Part shown: piece by piece, positions 1-8,309 of the stretch
How positions within the stretch are numbered: the stretch's first letter is position 1
Layout of the letters: the number at the start of each line of letters is the position of its first letter
Assembly: GCA_964423705.1 (NCBI GenBank)
Contig: CAYRGA010000003.1
Coordinates: 1-50,755, forward strand
Length of the DNA stretch: 50,755 nt
DNA from: CAKSIN01 sp964423705
GTDB taxonomy: Bacteria; Bacillota; Clostridia; UMGS1810
Reading direction: 5' to 3'
Notes under the pieces: model-generated
The model's input: the letters and a program-made list of their open reading frames with translations, nothing else
The model's database searches: none
Told to the model about the DNA's origin: nothing
Program-made: the position numbers and the translations under genes

Positions 1-477
1 GTATATCCCGGCAGCTTTGATCCGGTCACAAACGGTCATCTTGATATAATAAGGCGTTCATCCAGAACCTTTGACAAGGTTTTTGTGGCTGTGCTTGTGA
101 ACAGCTCAAAGACACCGATGTTTTCCATTCAAAAGCGTATGGAATGGATTAAAAGGGAAGTAAGCGATTTGGGGAACGTGGAGGTAGACACATTTTCCGG
201 TCTGCTTGTAGATTATATGCGGGAAAAGGGAGCCGGTATCATTATAAAAGGCTTGAGAGCCGTTTCGGATTTTGAGTATGAATTTCAGATGGCTCTTATG
301 AATCACAAGCTTTCCAAGGATATAGAAACCTTGTTTATGATGACAAGTGCGAAATATCAGTATTTGAGTTCAAGTATTGTAAAAGAGGTTGCAAGGCACG
401 GCGGCTGTCTTGACGGACTTATTCCGGACAGTATGAAGGAAGAAGTCACCGCCGCGGCTATGAAAAATAAGTTTTAG
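1..477 (+). CDS. coaD: Phosphopantetheine adenylyltransferase, 5' partial
   Basis: Catalyses the fourth step of coenzyme A synthesis in the cytoplasm, joining 4'-phosphopantetheine and ATP to give dephospho-CoA and pyrophosphate. The reading frame is open from base 1 and begins YPGSFDPVTNGHLDI, the nucleotidyltransferase signature with the TxGH-type motif (TNGH). By comparison with the family only about five residues before this are missing to the left, so the real start lies just outside the window. The later family stretches IIKGLRAVSDFEYE and YLSSSIVKEVA are also present. The visible 158 residues match the usual length of about 160. The GTG at base 85 is internal, not the start. The stop is followed directly by the ribosome site of the next gene, so the two are probably cotranscribed. 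Identification is secure. Confidence 0.95.
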   Translation, partial: VYPGSFDPVTNGHLDIIRRSSRTFDKVFVAVLVNSSKTPMFSIQKRMEWIKREVSDLGNVEVDTFSGLLVDYMREKGAGIIIKGLRAVSDFEYEFQMALMNHKLSKDIETLFMMTSAKYQYLSSSIVKEVARHGGCLDGLIPDSMKEEVTAAAMKNKF

Positions 478-491
478 GAGGAAAACTAAAG

Positions 492-932
492 ATGGATGTA
501 ATAGAATTATTGAGCGAGCTTGAGGAAGTTGTCGAGAAAGGTTTTGAAATTCCGATTATTAAAAAGACCTTTATAGACAAGGAGCAGGTTATGGAGCTTA
601 TCAACGATATAAGCCTTCAGCTTCCCGATGAATTGAGAGTAGCGAAGTCAATTGCGGAGGATTCCAAAAAGATTATTTCCGATGCACAAAAACAGGCAGA
701 TGCCAAAATCAAAGAGGCAGAACATAAGATTATGGGTCTTGTGGATGAGCATGAAATAACAAAGCAGGCAACCGCAAACGCAAATGATATTATCTCCAAG
801 GCACAGAAGGACGGCAGAGAGATTAAGCTTGCCGCTATTAAGTATGCAGATGACCTCCTTGAAAGAGTTGAAACAGATGTTAAAAGTGTTAATGAGAAAA
901 TCAAACAGTGCAGAGAGGGTCTGCGTCAGTAG
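492..932 (+). CDS. Small coiled-coil protein downstream of coaD
   Basis: A 146-residue, highly charged and mostly helical protein with no signal peptide or membrane segment. Residues from about 45 to 135 are rich in Ala, Lys, Glu, Asp and Gln in heptad-like spacing, as in ATP-synthase subunit b/H-like or DivIVA-like stalks. Proteins of this kind next to coaD in Clostridia are often labelled ATPase or V-type subunit H-like, but no nucleotide-binding motif is visible, so no enzymatic role is claimed. The start is set by AGGAGG at 477-482, ten bases before the ATG, which overlaps the end of coaD. A good terminator follows at 970. The function is unknown; a structural or scaffolding role is inference from shape only. 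Confidence 0.75.
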   Translation: MDVIELLSELEEVVEKGFEIPIIKKTFIDKEQVMELINDISLQLPDELRVAKSIAEDSKKIISDAQKQADAKIKEAEHKIMGLVDEHEITKQATANANDIISKAQKDGREIKLAAIKYADDLLERVETDVKSVNEKIKQCREGLRQ

Positions 933-969
933 TTTTGAAAAGTTCGATTTTAAAGGGTTGTTGATGATT

Positions 970-1002
970 TGCAGGGGATAAGTATATCCCTTTGCATTTT
1001 TT
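970..1002 (+). terminator. Rho-independent terminator after the coaD unit
   Basis: Arms TGCA-g-GGGATA and TATCCC-tt-TGCA enclose a short loop, and TTTTTT follows at 997-1002. This separates the coaD pair from proB. Confidence 0.75.
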
Positions 1003-1053
1003 CGGCAACCCTGTTTTGTTTAATAAATTAAGTAAAATGTGAGGAATATTATT

Positions 1054-1848
1054 ATGAGCAGTCTTGCAAAGGCAAACAGAGTAGTTTTTAAAGTTGGAAG
1101 CTCCACCCTGACATATGGCGGCGGCGGTATAAACATCCGCTGTGTCGAAAAAATAGTTAAGGTGCTGTCAGATTTAAAAAATCAAGGTAAGGATGTTATT
1201 CTCGTGACCAGCGGCGCGGTGAGCGTTGGAATGGGTAAGCTGGGCATTAAAGAGCGACCGTCCGAAATGCGTAAAAAACAGGCACTTTCCGCTATAGGGC
1301 AATGTGAGCTTATGGATTTTTATTCGCGTTTGTTTGCCGATTATAATCACACGGTAGCTCAATTGCTTTTGACTAAGGATATAATGGATGATGAAACGCG
1401 AAAAAATAATGCTGTAAATACTTTTGAAACTCTGCTCAGCTTCGGAGTTATACCCATCGTCAACGAAAACGATTCCGTAAGCTCCGAACAGCTTGAGTTT
1501 GGTGATAACGATACATTGTCGGCATTGGTGGCAAGCTTGGTGGATGCAGACCTGCTGGTTATACTGTCGGATATAAACGGTCTGTATGACAAGGACCCCG
1601 GAAAATATGCAGATGCAAAGCTGATATCATGCGTTGAGGGTGTGGATGAAAAGGTCAAGGCGTACGCAGGAGGTGCCGGCAGTATGCGCGGTACTGGCGG
1701 TATGATAACGAAGCTTGCAGCCGCTCAGATAGTAAACGAAAACGGAATTGATATGTTCATTTTAAATGGTGCCGACCCGTATATTATATATGATTTGCTG
1801 GATGAAAAAAAGGTAGGCACACTGTTCCGCGCACCGAAAGGAGAATGA
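1054..1848 (+). CDS. proB: Glutamate 5-kinase, short form without PUA domain
   Basis: First step of proline synthesis: ATP-dependent phosphorylation of glutamate to glutamyl 5-phosphate. The 264 residues hold the full amino-acid-kinase domain: KVGSS near residue 13, VTSGAVSVGMGKLG near 50, NENDSV and FGDNDTLSA in the middle, SDINGLYDKDP, and GTGGMITKL near the end. The protein stops where the C-terminal PUA domain of the 367-residue E. coli enzyme would begin, so this is the short class. An in-frame GTG at 1039 lies inside the likely ribosome site (GTGAGG), so the ATG at 1054, nine bases downstream, is preferred. proA follows after four bases, which makes an operon certain. Proline feedback inhibition is usual in the family but cannot be judged here. 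Confidence 0.93.
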   Translation: MSSLAKANRVVFKVGSSTLTYGGGGINIRCVEKIVKVLSDLKNQGKDVILVTSGAVSVGMGKLGIKERPSEMRKKQALSAIGQCELMDFYSRLFADYNHTVAQLLLTKDIMDDETRKNNAVNTFETLLSFGVIPIVNENDSVSSEQLEFGDNDTLSALVASLVDADLLVILSDINGLYDKDPGKYADAKLISCVEGVDEKVKAYAGGAGSMRGTGGMITKLAAAQIVNENGIDMFILNGADPYIIYDLLDEKKVGTLFRAPKGE

Positions 1849-1852
1849 TTTT

Positions 1853-3100
1853 ATGACTGAGCTTGAAAATATCGGCGCGGCGGCACTGAGTGCTTCCGTT
1901 CAGTTAAGTCGATTAACATCGAAAGAAAAGGATGATATGCTCTGCTGCATAGCGGACAGCATCGAATATAATATCAGTATTATTTTGAAAAAAAACAAAA
2001 TCGATGTTGATAATGCCGTATCGGCAGGCATCTCGTCGGCATTAAAGGATAGACTTACGCTTAATGAGGACAGAATCCGCGCGATTGCCGACGGTATACG
2101 AAAGGTAGCGGCACTGCCAGACCCTGTAGGTGAGGTGATTGAGAAATTTTCAAGACCGAATGGCTTGGTAATAGAGAAAAAGCGCGTTCCCCTCGGCGTA
2201 ATAGGCATTATTTACGAGGCAAGACCGAATGTCACAGCAGATACGGCGGTTTTGTGCCTGAAGGCATCAAATGCTGTCATTCTCCGCGGAGGAAAAGAGG
2301 CGATAAACACCAATACCGTGCTTGTCGATATAATGCGCGGTGCGCTTAAAAAGTGCGGTGTCGATGAAGCTGCTGTCGGCTTTGTCAAGGATACCTCCCG
2401 CGAAAGTGCCAACGAAATGATGAAGCTTAATAAATATATCGATGTGCTTATCCCACGCGGTGGGGCTGGACTTATAAATGCTGTCGTGCAAAATGCCACA
2501 GTGCCCGTTATACAAACCGGTGTGGGTAACTGCCACATATATGTGGATAAATCCGCCGATATTAAAAAAGCTGTGGATATAACGGTGAACGCGAAAACCA
2601 GTCGCCCGTCTGTTTGCAATGCTGCCGAAACGCTGTTAATACATAAGGATGTAAGTGATGAATTTTATGAGCTTCTGCAAAAGGAGTTTGATAAATTCGG
2701 TGTTAAAATTATCGGCTGCGAAAAGACTATGAATAAGCTTAAATGCGCAAGACAGGCAGAGGATGTCGATTTTGCCACGGAATTTCTGGATTATGCAATC
2801 AGCGTGAAAATCGTAAATGATGTTGACGAAGCGATAGCACATATTTCGAGATATTCTACCAAACATTCGGAATGTATAATTGCCGAAGATAAGGATACGG
2901 CAGATAAATTTACCGCTTGCATTGATGCGGCGGCAGTTTATGTGAATGCATCCACGCGTTTTACGGACGGATTTGAATTCGGCTTCGGCGCAGAAATAGG
3001 CATAAGCACTCAGAAGCTACACGCCAGGGGTCCTATGGGCTTGAAGGAGCTGACAAGCTATAAGTATATCGTAAACGGAAACGGTCAAATACGTGTTTAA
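1853..3100 (+). CDS. proA: Gamma-glutamyl phosphate reductase
   Basis: Second step of proline synthesis: NADPH-dependent reduction of glutamyl 5-phosphate to glutamate semialdehyde, which cyclises and is then reduced by ProC (not in this window). It is 415 residues, normal for the family. The aldehyde-dehydrogenase fold is recognisable from VPLGVIGIIYEARPNVTAD near residues 112-130, LRGGKEA near 144, PRGGAGLI near 201 and the catalytic cysteine C255 in RPSVCNAAE. The ATG follows AAAGGAG and lies four bases after the proB stop. The next gene, for a secreted LRR protein, starts only 28 bases downstream with no terminator between, which is an unusual neighbour for proBA. Confidence 0.95.
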   Translation: MTELENIGAAALSASVQLSRLTSKEKDDMLCCIADSIEYNISIILKKNKIDVDNAVSAGISSALKDRLTLNEDRIRAIADGIRKVAALPDPVGEVIEKFSRPNGLVIEKKRVPLGVIGIIYEARPNVTADTAVLCLKASNAVILRGGKEAINTNTVLVDIMRGALKKCGVDEAAVGFVKDTSRESANEMMKLNKYIDVLIPRGGAGLINAVVQNATVPVIQTGVGNCHIYVDKSADIKKAVDITVNAKTSRPSVCNAAETLLIHKDVSDEFYELLQKEFDKFGVKIIGCEKTMNKLKCARQAEDVDFATEFLDYAISVKIVNDVDEAIAHISRYSTKHSECIIAEDKDTADKFTACIDAAAVYVNASTRFTDGFEFGFGAEIGISTQKLHARGPMGLKELTSYKYIVNGNGQIRV

Positions 3101-3128
3101 ACAAAATTTAAAAATCGGAGGAAAACAA

Positions 3129-4445
3129 ATGAAAAAATTAATCAAACTTGTAATAGCAATGTGCGCCGCAGCTGTTTTTAGCACATTGTTTATAATGACG
3201 GCTTCTGCCGATGTAAGCTATGCATTAGACAGCACAAATACTGTATTGACTATAACGGGAAGCGGTGCAATACCGGATTATACGGTGTCGAAGCCTGCTC
3301 CATGGTATCAGTACAGAGCCACAATTAAAAATGTTGTCATTGGCTCCGGTGTTGAGTCAATCGGTTCTTACGCATTCTATAATTGTTCAAAAATAGAGGC
3401 GGTGAGCATACCGGATACTGTGATCGAAATAGGTACCGGCGCATTTTACGGTAATACTTCCATAACAACTCTGATAATACCGGAAAAAGTTACAAAAATC
3501 GGTAATGCGGCATTTAATGGCTGTACAAAATTAAATATTTTGTATTTCTATCCAAAGAAATGCAAAACTGCCGGAAGTGAGTCATATCCTCCATTTTCGG
3601 GATGCAGCGCACTGTCAACTATAGCATTTGGTGACGGGGTAGAGATTATACCGGATTACTGCTTTGCACTTACCGGAATTACTTCTCTGACCTTGCCCGA
3701 TACCGTTAAAACTGTAGGCGAAGGGGCTTTTTACGGCTGTAAGAAGCTTATAAACGTGACCCTACCAAGCACTTTAAGTACACTTGAATACAGGGTGTTC
3801 AGAGATTGTACGGCTCTTCAAAGAGTCACATCGCCCGCACTGTGTACGACCATCGGTGCTCAGGCATTCAGAGGCTGCTCTGCCCTTACGGGATTTACCT
3901 TCCCGGAATTGGTTACAAGTATCGGTGATGAGGCATTTCGCGGATGTACATCGATGGGAACTTTGGATATCTCGTATCATGTAACTCAAATCGGTGCCGA
4001 TGCATTTAAGGATAGTAACCTTACGATAAATACTACAACCGATGCATATGCGGCTAAATATTGTAAGGCATACGGTTATTCGTATAAGGCAACTTCAGCA
4101 AGCTACGGCGAGATTACCGGCGGCGGAAGCAGCGGTGCGCAGCTCAGTGTCAATACTTCTTCTGACTTTAACCGCGTGAACGGTAAGCTTGTAATAAAGG
4201 TTGACTTTGACACAGCCCTCACAAATGAATGTGTTCATGTGGCATTTTACAATTCTTCAAACAGCGTAGTTGATTATCTGGTTATTCCGATAGTTAAGAC
4301 GAAGGCTAATGAGGAAATAAAGAATATCTATATCGTGGTAAATGATATTAACAGTGCTGCATATGCCAAGGTATTCGTTTGGGATAGTCTGGAAAGCTGC
4401 ATGCCTATAAGTCCGTTTGAAAAGGTAGAAATTAAAAGACCTTAA
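3129..4445 (+). CDS. Secreted BspA-type leucine-rich-repeat protein
   Basis: 438 residues. The N-terminus is a clear signal peptide: KK, a hydrophobic stretch from about 5 to 23, then a cleavage site after TASA (residue 27). From about residue 50 to 300 there are repeated units of the form AFxxCxxLxxVxIPxTVxxIGxxAF, the LRR_5 (BspA-like) repeat of surface proteins. The last 100 residues or so form a separate beta-rich domain with no cysteine cluster, sortase motif or SLH domain, so anchoring is unclear. The start is set by CGGAGG eight bases before ATG 3129; an in-frame GTG at 3093 overlaps proA and lacks a ribosome site. Such repeats mediate binding to host or matrix proteins in some bacteria, but the target here is unknown. 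A terminator follows at 4502. Confidence 0.88.
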   Translation: MKKLIKLVIAMCAAAVFSTLFIMTASADVSYALDSTNTVLTITGSGAIPDYTVSKPAPWYQYRATIKNVVIGSGVESIGSYAFYNCSKIEAVSIPDTVIEIGTGAFYGNTSITTLIIPEKVTKIGNAAFNGCTKLNILYFYPKKCKTAGSESYPPFSGCSALSTIAFGDGVEIIPDYCFALTGITSLTLPDTVKTVGEGAFYGCKKLINVTLPSTLSTLEYRVFRDCTALQRVTSPALCTTIGAQAFRGCSALTGFTFPELVTSIGDEAFRGCTSMGTLDISYHVTQIGADAFKDSNLTINTTTDAYAAKYCKAYGYSYKATSASYGEITGGGSSGAQLSVNTSSDFNRVNGKLVIKVDFDTALTNECVHVAFYNSSNSVVDYLVIPIVKTKANEEIKNIYIVVNDINSAAYAKVFVWDSLESCMPISPFEKVEIKRP

Positions 4446-4501
4446 GTTAAAGGGCTCTTTGTCAATGTTTGAGGTCAAAATCGAATAATGAAATTTTATG
4501 G

Positions 4502-4531
4502 CGGTTGCAGATTTTATGCAGCCGTCTTTTT
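4502..4531 (+). terminator. Rho-independent terminator after the LRR gene
   Basis: CGGTTGCA (4502-4509) pairs with TGCAGCCG (4517-4524) around a seven-base loop, followed by TCTTTTT. It ends the proBA-LRR transcript. Confidence 0.8.
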
Positions 4532-4581
4532 GAGCAGAAATTTTATTTCCAAACATATGTAATATTAAAATTGAAAACTGC

Positions 4582-4617
4582 AAAAATCCCCGACAAGTCG
4601 CTGTCGGGGATTTTTTA
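4582..4617 (-). terminator. Bidirectional terminator, mainly for the ImmA-like gene
   Basis: AAAAATCCCCGACA and TGTCGGGGATTTTT form a perfect long stem around AGTCGC. Either strand has a U-tract, so it can stop transcription from both sides. Confidence 0.85.
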
Positions 4618-4638
4618 AACAAGGTAAATATTATTCGA

Positions 4639-5382
4639 TTATTTGTTTACGTCCGTCTCATTTTCAGAAAGTTTTGACGGGAAACACAGTCTGCATGGGG
4701 TATACATATCTTTGATTTCATCGATGCTGTACTTCCTTATGCCGGATTTGTTTTCCAGATATACACACCATTTTTTATGATATTTATTTCCGCTTTCGGT
4801 AACATATACATATTCCGGCACTTCTTCGCTTTCAGATTTATCTGCCTGAATATCGGCCGTTTTCTCGTATTTGTCCGCTACTATATACAATGTGGATAAA
4901 GTTAAAAGTATAGACAATACGATAGCGAACAGAGCAACCAAAAACCTCATATTGTATATCAAAAATAGCTTAAGCTTTACAGCAAAGCTCGGATTGGTCA
5001 GACAGTATGAAAAGCTGTTCGCTTCGCCCTCGTTTATGATACTCTTACCAAAAATATTTGACGAATCAGACATATGATCAAGCAGTATATGCCCGAGCTC
5101 ATGCGCCAGCACGACAAGAAGCTCATCTTGCGAAAGATCCTCGGCAACAAATACTATCCGAGTATTTGCATCTGCATAAGTAAAAGCATCCACCTTGGTG
5201 TAGTATGGCTCCAAGTGAAGCTCGCGTATTAAAACCTCAACATTTGATTTGTTTGAAGTTTTGTTATACTCGACAATCGTATATCCGCATTCGGATATAG
5301 CGACTTTGAGTTCGTCGGCAGAGATATTGTAGGTTCTGAATCTTTTTAATATGTCGAAAGCGTGCTTTTGAATTTGATTCAT
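4639..5382 (-). CDS. Membrane-anchored ImmA/IrrE-family metallopeptidase with C-terminal zinc module
   Basis: 247 residues in three parts. Residues 1 to about 135 are an ImmA/IrrE-type (COG2856) domain with the zinc-protease motif HELGH at 94-98 and a likely third ligand E120 in NEGEAN. Residues 146-169 form one transmembrane helix. Residues about 190-235 hold YVTESGNKYH, then C206, C230 and C233, a small putative Zn-binding module related to the Ada metal-binding type. Family members cleave XRE-type repressors or transcription regulators, as ImmA does to ImmR in ICEBs1. The gene lies 11 bases downstream of an XRE regulator in the same direction, so that protein is the obvious substrate. The membrane helix and zinc tail are unlike the standard soluble ImmA. 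No integrase or phage gene is nearby. Confidence 0.85.
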   Translation of the reverse strand: MNQIQKHAFDILKRFRTYNISADELKVAISECGYTIVEYNKTSNKSNVEVLIRELHLEPYYTKVDAFTYADANTRIVFVAEDLSQDELLVVLAHELGHILLDHMSDSSNIFGKSIINEGEANSFSYCLTNPSFAVKLKLFLIYNMRFLVALFAIVLSILLTLSTLYIVADKYEKTADIQADKSESEEVPEYVYVTESGNKYHKKWCVYLENKSGIRKYSIDEIKDMYTPCRLCFPSKLSENETDVNK

Positions 5383-5393
5383 AAATTGTCGGG

Positions 5394-5822
5394 TTACTCT
5401 CCGTCTCTAATGCTTCTTAATGCATCCTGTACAGCCTTGTTTGATGAATTACTATCGTTCGTCATACCTCCGAAGGCGGCTATGCGCGGAGCTATTTCCG
5501 CATGCTTTCCTTCTGCACAGCGCATATATTCAGCATCGACTATTAATTTGACGGTATGCATTCCCATTTCATCAAGGAAATTATATTTCTGGATAACATC
5601 CATGACATCATCATCCATCTTAAACGGTGTATCATAATTTACGACATTGATGTTAAGCGTCTGGCAGATTTTCATTACTGTATCAAACGCCGTACCGTTA
5701 ATACCGTTTTTTAATACGCTGAACAGAGTTGTCTGCGGTATTCCTATGTGCATTGCAAATTTTCGTACACTTTTGTATTGTTTTTTGATTTCACTTGCAA
5801 TGAGTTCTGTTAAATTCTCCAT
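5394..5822 (-). CDS. XRE-family helix-turn-helix regulator
   Basis: 142 residues. The N-terminal 60 or so form a Cro/CI-type helix-turn-helix: SVRKFAMHIGIPQTTLFSVL contains the two helices, and AFDTVMKICQTLNIN the helix after them. The remaining 80 residues are not recognised; they could be the dimerisation part or the peptidase target. The ATG has GAGGATGTG upstream and a strong promoter at 5843-5871. It leads a two-gene unit with the ImmA-like peptidase, so a repressor inactivated by proteolysis is the natural inference. The genes or signal it controls cannot be read from the sequence. Confidence 0.85.
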   Translation of the reverse strand: MENLTELIASEIKKQYKSVRKFAMHIGIPQTTLFSVLKNGINGTAFDTVMKICQTLNINVVNYDTPFKMDDDVMDVIQKYNFLDEMGMHTVKLIVDAEYMRCAEGKHAEIAPRIAAFGGMTNDSNSSNKAVQDALRSIRDGE

Positions 5823-5842
5823 AATATCACATCCTCATTTGT

Positions 5843-5871
5843 AATATATCACAATTATTTTTTTATGTCAA
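5843..5871 (-). promoter_or_regulatory. Sigma-A promoter of the XRE/ImmA unit
   Basis: On the minus strand TTGACA (5866-5871), 17 bases, TATATT (5843-5848), about 20 bases before the ATG at 5822. Confidence 0.75.
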
Positions 5872-5913
5872 TACATTGTTTAAAAAAGTCGATAGATTTA
5901 TTTTGGGTATGAA

Positions 5914-7086
5914 TTATTTACGGGCAGCTCCGCTGTCACGCGCGGCTTTAGCCACTGCCTCGGCTACGGTCTTACCTATTCTCTCGTCAAATGCCGGCGG
6001 AATTATATATTCGGGGCTAAGTTCATCATGCGATACGAGCGATGCTATGGCGTGAGAAGCCGCCATTTTCATTTCATCGTTTATGCACTCTGCCCTAACG
6101 TCGAGTGCTCCGCGGAATATTCCGGGGAAGGCAAGTACATTATTTATTTGATTATGAAAATCGGATCTGCCTGTTCCCACTATGTATGCACCTGCATCGA
6201 GAGCATCCTGCGGGAAAATCTCCGGAACGGGATTTGCCATAGGGAATACAATGGGCTTGTCAGCCATTGATTTAATCATTTCGGGTTTAAGTATATTTGG
6301 TGCAGAAACGCCAATAAATACGTCCGCATCCTTTATGGCATCCGAGAGAGTTCCGGTGAGCTTGTCCTTGTTTGTGAGCTTGCTCATTCTCTCGTGAGCG
6401 GGGTTTAAGCCATCCATACCTTCACATATAATGCCGAATTTATCACACAGAATGATATTTTCTATTCCAAGCTTCATGAGGTGCTCGGCTATGGCTATTC
6501 CCGCTGAGCCTGCACCGTTTATCACACACTTTATGCCGCTTAAGGTTTTGCCGGCACATTTAACCGCATTTATCAATGCCGCACCCACAACTATTGCTGT
6601 GCCGTGCTGGTCATCGTGGAAAACGGGTATGTCACATATTTCCTTTAATTTTCTCTCTATTTCAAAGCATCTGGGAGCACTGATGTCCTCCAGATTTATA
6701 CCGCCGAAGCTGCCCGATATCAAATATATCGTACGCACGATCTCGTCAACATCCTTTGAGCGTATGCATATCGGAAATGCATCCACGTCGGCAAATTCTT
6801 TGAACAGTGCGCATTTTCCCTCCATAACCGGCATGCCTGCCTCGGGTCCTATGTCACCCAAACCCAAAACCGCGGTACCGTCAGTTATAACAGCTACCAT
6901 GTTCCAGCGCCTTGTAAGCTCAAAGGATTTGTTGTAATCCTTGTTTATTTCAAGGCATGGCTCTGCAACTCCCGGTGTGTATGCTACCGAAAGCTGTTCC
7001 TTGTTTTTGATAGGCGTGCGGGAAATAACCTCTATCTTTCCCTGCCAGTCATAATGTTGCTTAAGTGCAATTTCCTTTTGTGTCAT
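5914..7086 (-). CDS. NAD(P)-dependent malic enzyme, short type
   Basis: Oxidative decarboxylation of malate to pyruvate with reduction of NAD(P) in the cytoplasm. It has 390 residues, the size of the short bacterial class that lacks a phosphotransacetylase tail. Motifs in order: YTPGVAEPC near 36-44, GLGDIGPEAGMPVMEGK near 76, the divalent-metal segment NLEDISAPRCFEIE near 131, FHDDQHGTA near 155, and the Rossmann glycine pattern NGAGSAG near 190. Cofactor preference cannot be read with confidence. The ATG follows GGAGGG, and the gene appears to be single, with its own promoter at 7166-7194. Confidence 0.93.
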   Translation of the reverse strand: MTQKEIALKQHYDWQGKIEVISRTPIKNKEQLSVAYTPGVAEPCLEINKDYNKSFELTRRWNMVAVITDGTAVLGLGDIGPEAGMPVMEGKCALFKEFADVDAFPICIRSKDVDEIVRTIYLISGSFGGINLEDISAPRCFEIERKLKEICDIPVFHDDQHGTAIVVGAALINAVKCAGKTLSGIKCVINGAGSAGIAIAEHLMKLGIENIILCDKFGIICEGMDGLNPAHERMSKLTNKDKLTGTLSDAIKDADVFIGVSAPNILKPEMIKSMADKPIVFPMANPVPEIFPQDALDAGAYIVGTGRSDFHNQINNVLAFPGIFRGALDVRAECINDEMKMAASHAIASLVSHDELSPEYIIPPAFDERIGKTVAEAVAKAARDSGAARK

Positions 7087-7165
7087 TGCTGTTTCCCTCC
7101 GTAAAATTAATATATTTATATTTTAATGATTTTTCTTTGCGGTTGTGATTGATGCAATTAGATTC

Positions 7166-7194
7166 ATTATAACACATTAAAGACAAAAAATCAA
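7166..7194 (-). promoter_or_regulatory. Sigma-A promoter of the malic enzyme gene
   Basis: Minus strand TTGATT (7189-7194), 17-base spacer, TATAAT (7166-7171). Confidence 0.65.
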
Positions 7195-7274
7195 CAATCG
7201 TCAGGCTTTATATAAATGCGATACAACGCTGTCTTATGCTTTCGGAAATATTTATGCTAAGACGGATAATGCCG

Positions 7275-8060
7275 TTAAAGTTCTGCTTTACGGTACTGCA
7301 TCGGCGACATGCCGGTTATCTGCTTAAACACGCAGTCAAAATATGCCTGGCTCTCAAAGCCGCATTGCTTTGAAACGGCGGCTACCGAAAGCTCGGTTGT
7401 GTCAAGCAGAATCTTGGAATTTTCAACTCTGACGGTATTTATATAGTTATTCGGAGTTTTGCCTGTAACCTCCTTAAAAAGCTTGAAAAAGCTGCTTCGG
7501 CACATATACTCGGATTTATAAAGGTCGCTCACATCAATATTTTGACTGTAATTGCTCTTTATATATTCCGTGATTTTGGCGATGTGCTTTACTCCGTTGA
7601 GCGAGGTATCATTTTTTTGACAGCTGTTTTCACGGAAGTGGTATGCCTCATGAAGCATTGAAAGTATCTTTATAATTCCCGCCGTACTGCACAGATTACG
7701 CGACCTTTCGTTTGTCATATTGGAGTATATAAGCTCGTGAAAGGCTTCTCTGCACTGTGGAAAATACAAACATGGCGGCAAAACGTCCAGATACTTTCCG
7801 GCGAAAAGCTTATCGTTACATTGAAAATGTATGGCATAACATTCAAAATAGTTTTTACTCTGCCGCCTGTAGCCCGGCCTTGCTATAACTACGTTTCCCA
7901 CGGCGTGGCGGTATTCCTTGCCGTCTATAAAGGAAACTCCGTCCCCGGTTGTATAAAATTCCATTTCGTATTGATTCGTTGTTCTCAAGCGGGTTATACC
8001 CTTCCTTATCGATGAATCGGAACGAAAATACATCAAATGGATATTATCAAAAATATTCAT
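7275..8060 (-). CDS. AraC-family transcriptional regulator
   Basis: 261 residues. The N-terminal half resembles an AraC-type cupin sensor (GDGVSFIDGKEYRHAVGNVVIARPG). The C-terminal 100 residues carry the double helix-turn-helix: DVSDLYKSEYMCRSSFFKLFKEVTG for the first, and LSVAAVSKQCGFESQAYFDCVFKQ with GMSPMQYRK for the second. Start choice: the upstream ATG at 8090 would overlap the ribosome site AAAGAGG, so the ATG at 8060, six bases after it, is preferred. It faces away from the small EamA transporter gene at 8310, a plausible target together with itself. The ligand is unknown. Confidence 0.87.
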   Translation of the reverse strand: MNIFDNIHLMYFRSDSSIRKGITRLRTTNQYEMEFYTTGDGVSFIDGKEYRHAVGNVVIARPGYRRQSKNYFECYAIHFQCNDKLFAGKYLDVLPPCLYFPQCREAFHELIYSNMTNERSRNLCSTAGIIKILSMLHEAYHFRENSCQKNDTSLNGVKHIAKITEYIKSNYSQNIDVSDLYKSEYMCRSSFFKLFKEVTGKTPNNYINTVRVENSKILLDTTELSVAAVSKQCGFESQAYFDCVFKQITGMSPMQYRKAEL

Positions 8061-8183
8061 ATAAATACCTCTTTTTTTGCGGATGTACACATTTTTATAA
8101 TCATAGCAGAGATTTAGTCGAAATGCATAGGTATGAGTTGCGTATCATTCCGATTAATCAGTACGGATATCTTCTTTATGGTT

Positions 8184-8212
8184 ATAATATAATATTCCGT
8201 TTTAAATGTCAA
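8184..8212 (-). promoter_or_regulatory. Promoter of the AraC gene at 7275-8060
   Basis: Minus strand TTGACA (8207-8212), 17 bases, TATTAT (8184-8189), leaving a leader of about 115 bases. Confidence 0.55.
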
Positions 8213-8249
8213 CTTATTTTCATTCGGATATATTTATGCAATATGCGAA

Positions 8250-8278
8250 TTGCATTTACATGATATATATACTATAAT
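8250..8278 (+). promoter_or_regulatory. Promoter of the EamA-like transporter gene
   Basis: TTGCAT (8250-8255), 17 bases, TATAAT (8273-8278), about 30 bases before the ATG at 8310. Confidence 0.6.
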
Positions 8279-8309
8279 GTTTTTAAATGACGAATCAGAG
8301 GCGATTATT

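Noticed and set aside
4639..5822. Prophage or integrative element
   Set aside because: The regulator/ImmA pair resembles those of mobile elements, but there is no integrase, attachment repeat, relaxase or phage structural gene, and flanking genes are housekeeping.
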